Positions 63,892 through 64,000 of a stretch of DNA of 64,000 nucleotides are shown here, piece after piece. Below the pieces are notes generated by a model that made no database searches, was not told where the DNA came from, and saw only the letters and a program-made list of their open reading frames with translations. A program made the translations under genes and the position numbers. Every line of letters starts with the position of its first letter. Positions within the stretch are counted from its first letter, which is position 1. Source of the DNA: Alnus glutinosa (Eukaryota; Streptophyta; Magnoliopsida; Fagales; Betulaceae); assembly GCF_958979055.1 (NCBI RefSeq), contig NC_084898.1:1188001-1252000 (forward strand), read 5' to 3'.

Positions 63892-64000
63892 TGGCGATTT
63901 TTGACCAGTGTTGGTATTTTCCAGCGAGTTTTCGATTGATGTTTATTTTTTCTAGTGACTTTCAACTAGCATTGGTATCTTTTGGCATGCTTCAGTCAAA
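63892..64000. other. Right edge, unassigned
   Basis: Short T-rich sequence with two GTTGGTATTTTC/CATTGGTATCTTT-like repeats; no BAHD similarity recognised. Confidence 0.3.

Overview
The window is nuclear DNA of a eudicot plant, probably a woody one. The evidence is AT-rich intergenic sequence, GT-AG introns, plant-only gene families (SWEET, NIN-like RWP-RK factor, FPF1-like, BAHD acyltransferase) and many plant-type transposons. There are no prokaryotic operons, no CRISPR array and no RNA gene that I can support.

Left part (1-19.98 kb): a degenerate LINE 3' end on the minus strand runs off the left edge (1-1120). Two foldback or MITE-like elements follow (3.6-4.1 and 4.9-5.3 kb). An intact five-exon SWEET sugar transporter lies on the plus strand (7634-9887) with a 62-bp tandem array behind it. 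An intact five-exon NIN-like protein of the NLP6/7 type lies on the minus strand (16158-11572), with a 69/70-bp tandem array beyond its 3' end. A short minus-strand retroposon (18.3-18.8 kb) and another foldback element come next.

Middle part (19.98-54.7 kb): two tandem segmental duplicates, unit 1 at 19981-34359 and unit 2 at 34360-54501, with the first 205 bp of a third unit at 54502-54706. Each full unit carries one FPF1-like gene on the minus strand (30100-30450 and 50569-50895). The units differ mainly by transposons that landed after the duplication, and the other unit keeps the empty site in several cases. Unit 1 has a 4.8-kb Pack-MULE carrying 3' exons of a V-ATPase subunit d gene, a 1-kb polyadenylated retroposon and a 368-bp Mutator-type MITE. 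Unit 2 has a small foldback element, and its unit-specific DNA includes a Copia remnant and a LINE. A CACTA element in unit 2 has its empty site in a smaller local duplicate.

Right part (54.7-64 kb): nested LTR-retrotransposon debris. It consists of a Ty3/gypsy-like LTR with a tRNA-Asp-type primer site (minus strand), a Copia gag-integrase body (minus strand), and a second gypsy-like 3' LTR (plus strand). Both gypsy LTRs contain clusters of the palindrome TCGATCGA. The window ends in a BAHD acyltransferase pseudogene that has lost its HXXXD catalytic motif.

Only the SWEET, NLP and two FPF1-like genes look functional. They show no obvious shared pathway beyond general growth, sugar and nitrate physiology; most of the remaining sequence is mobile DNA or its products.
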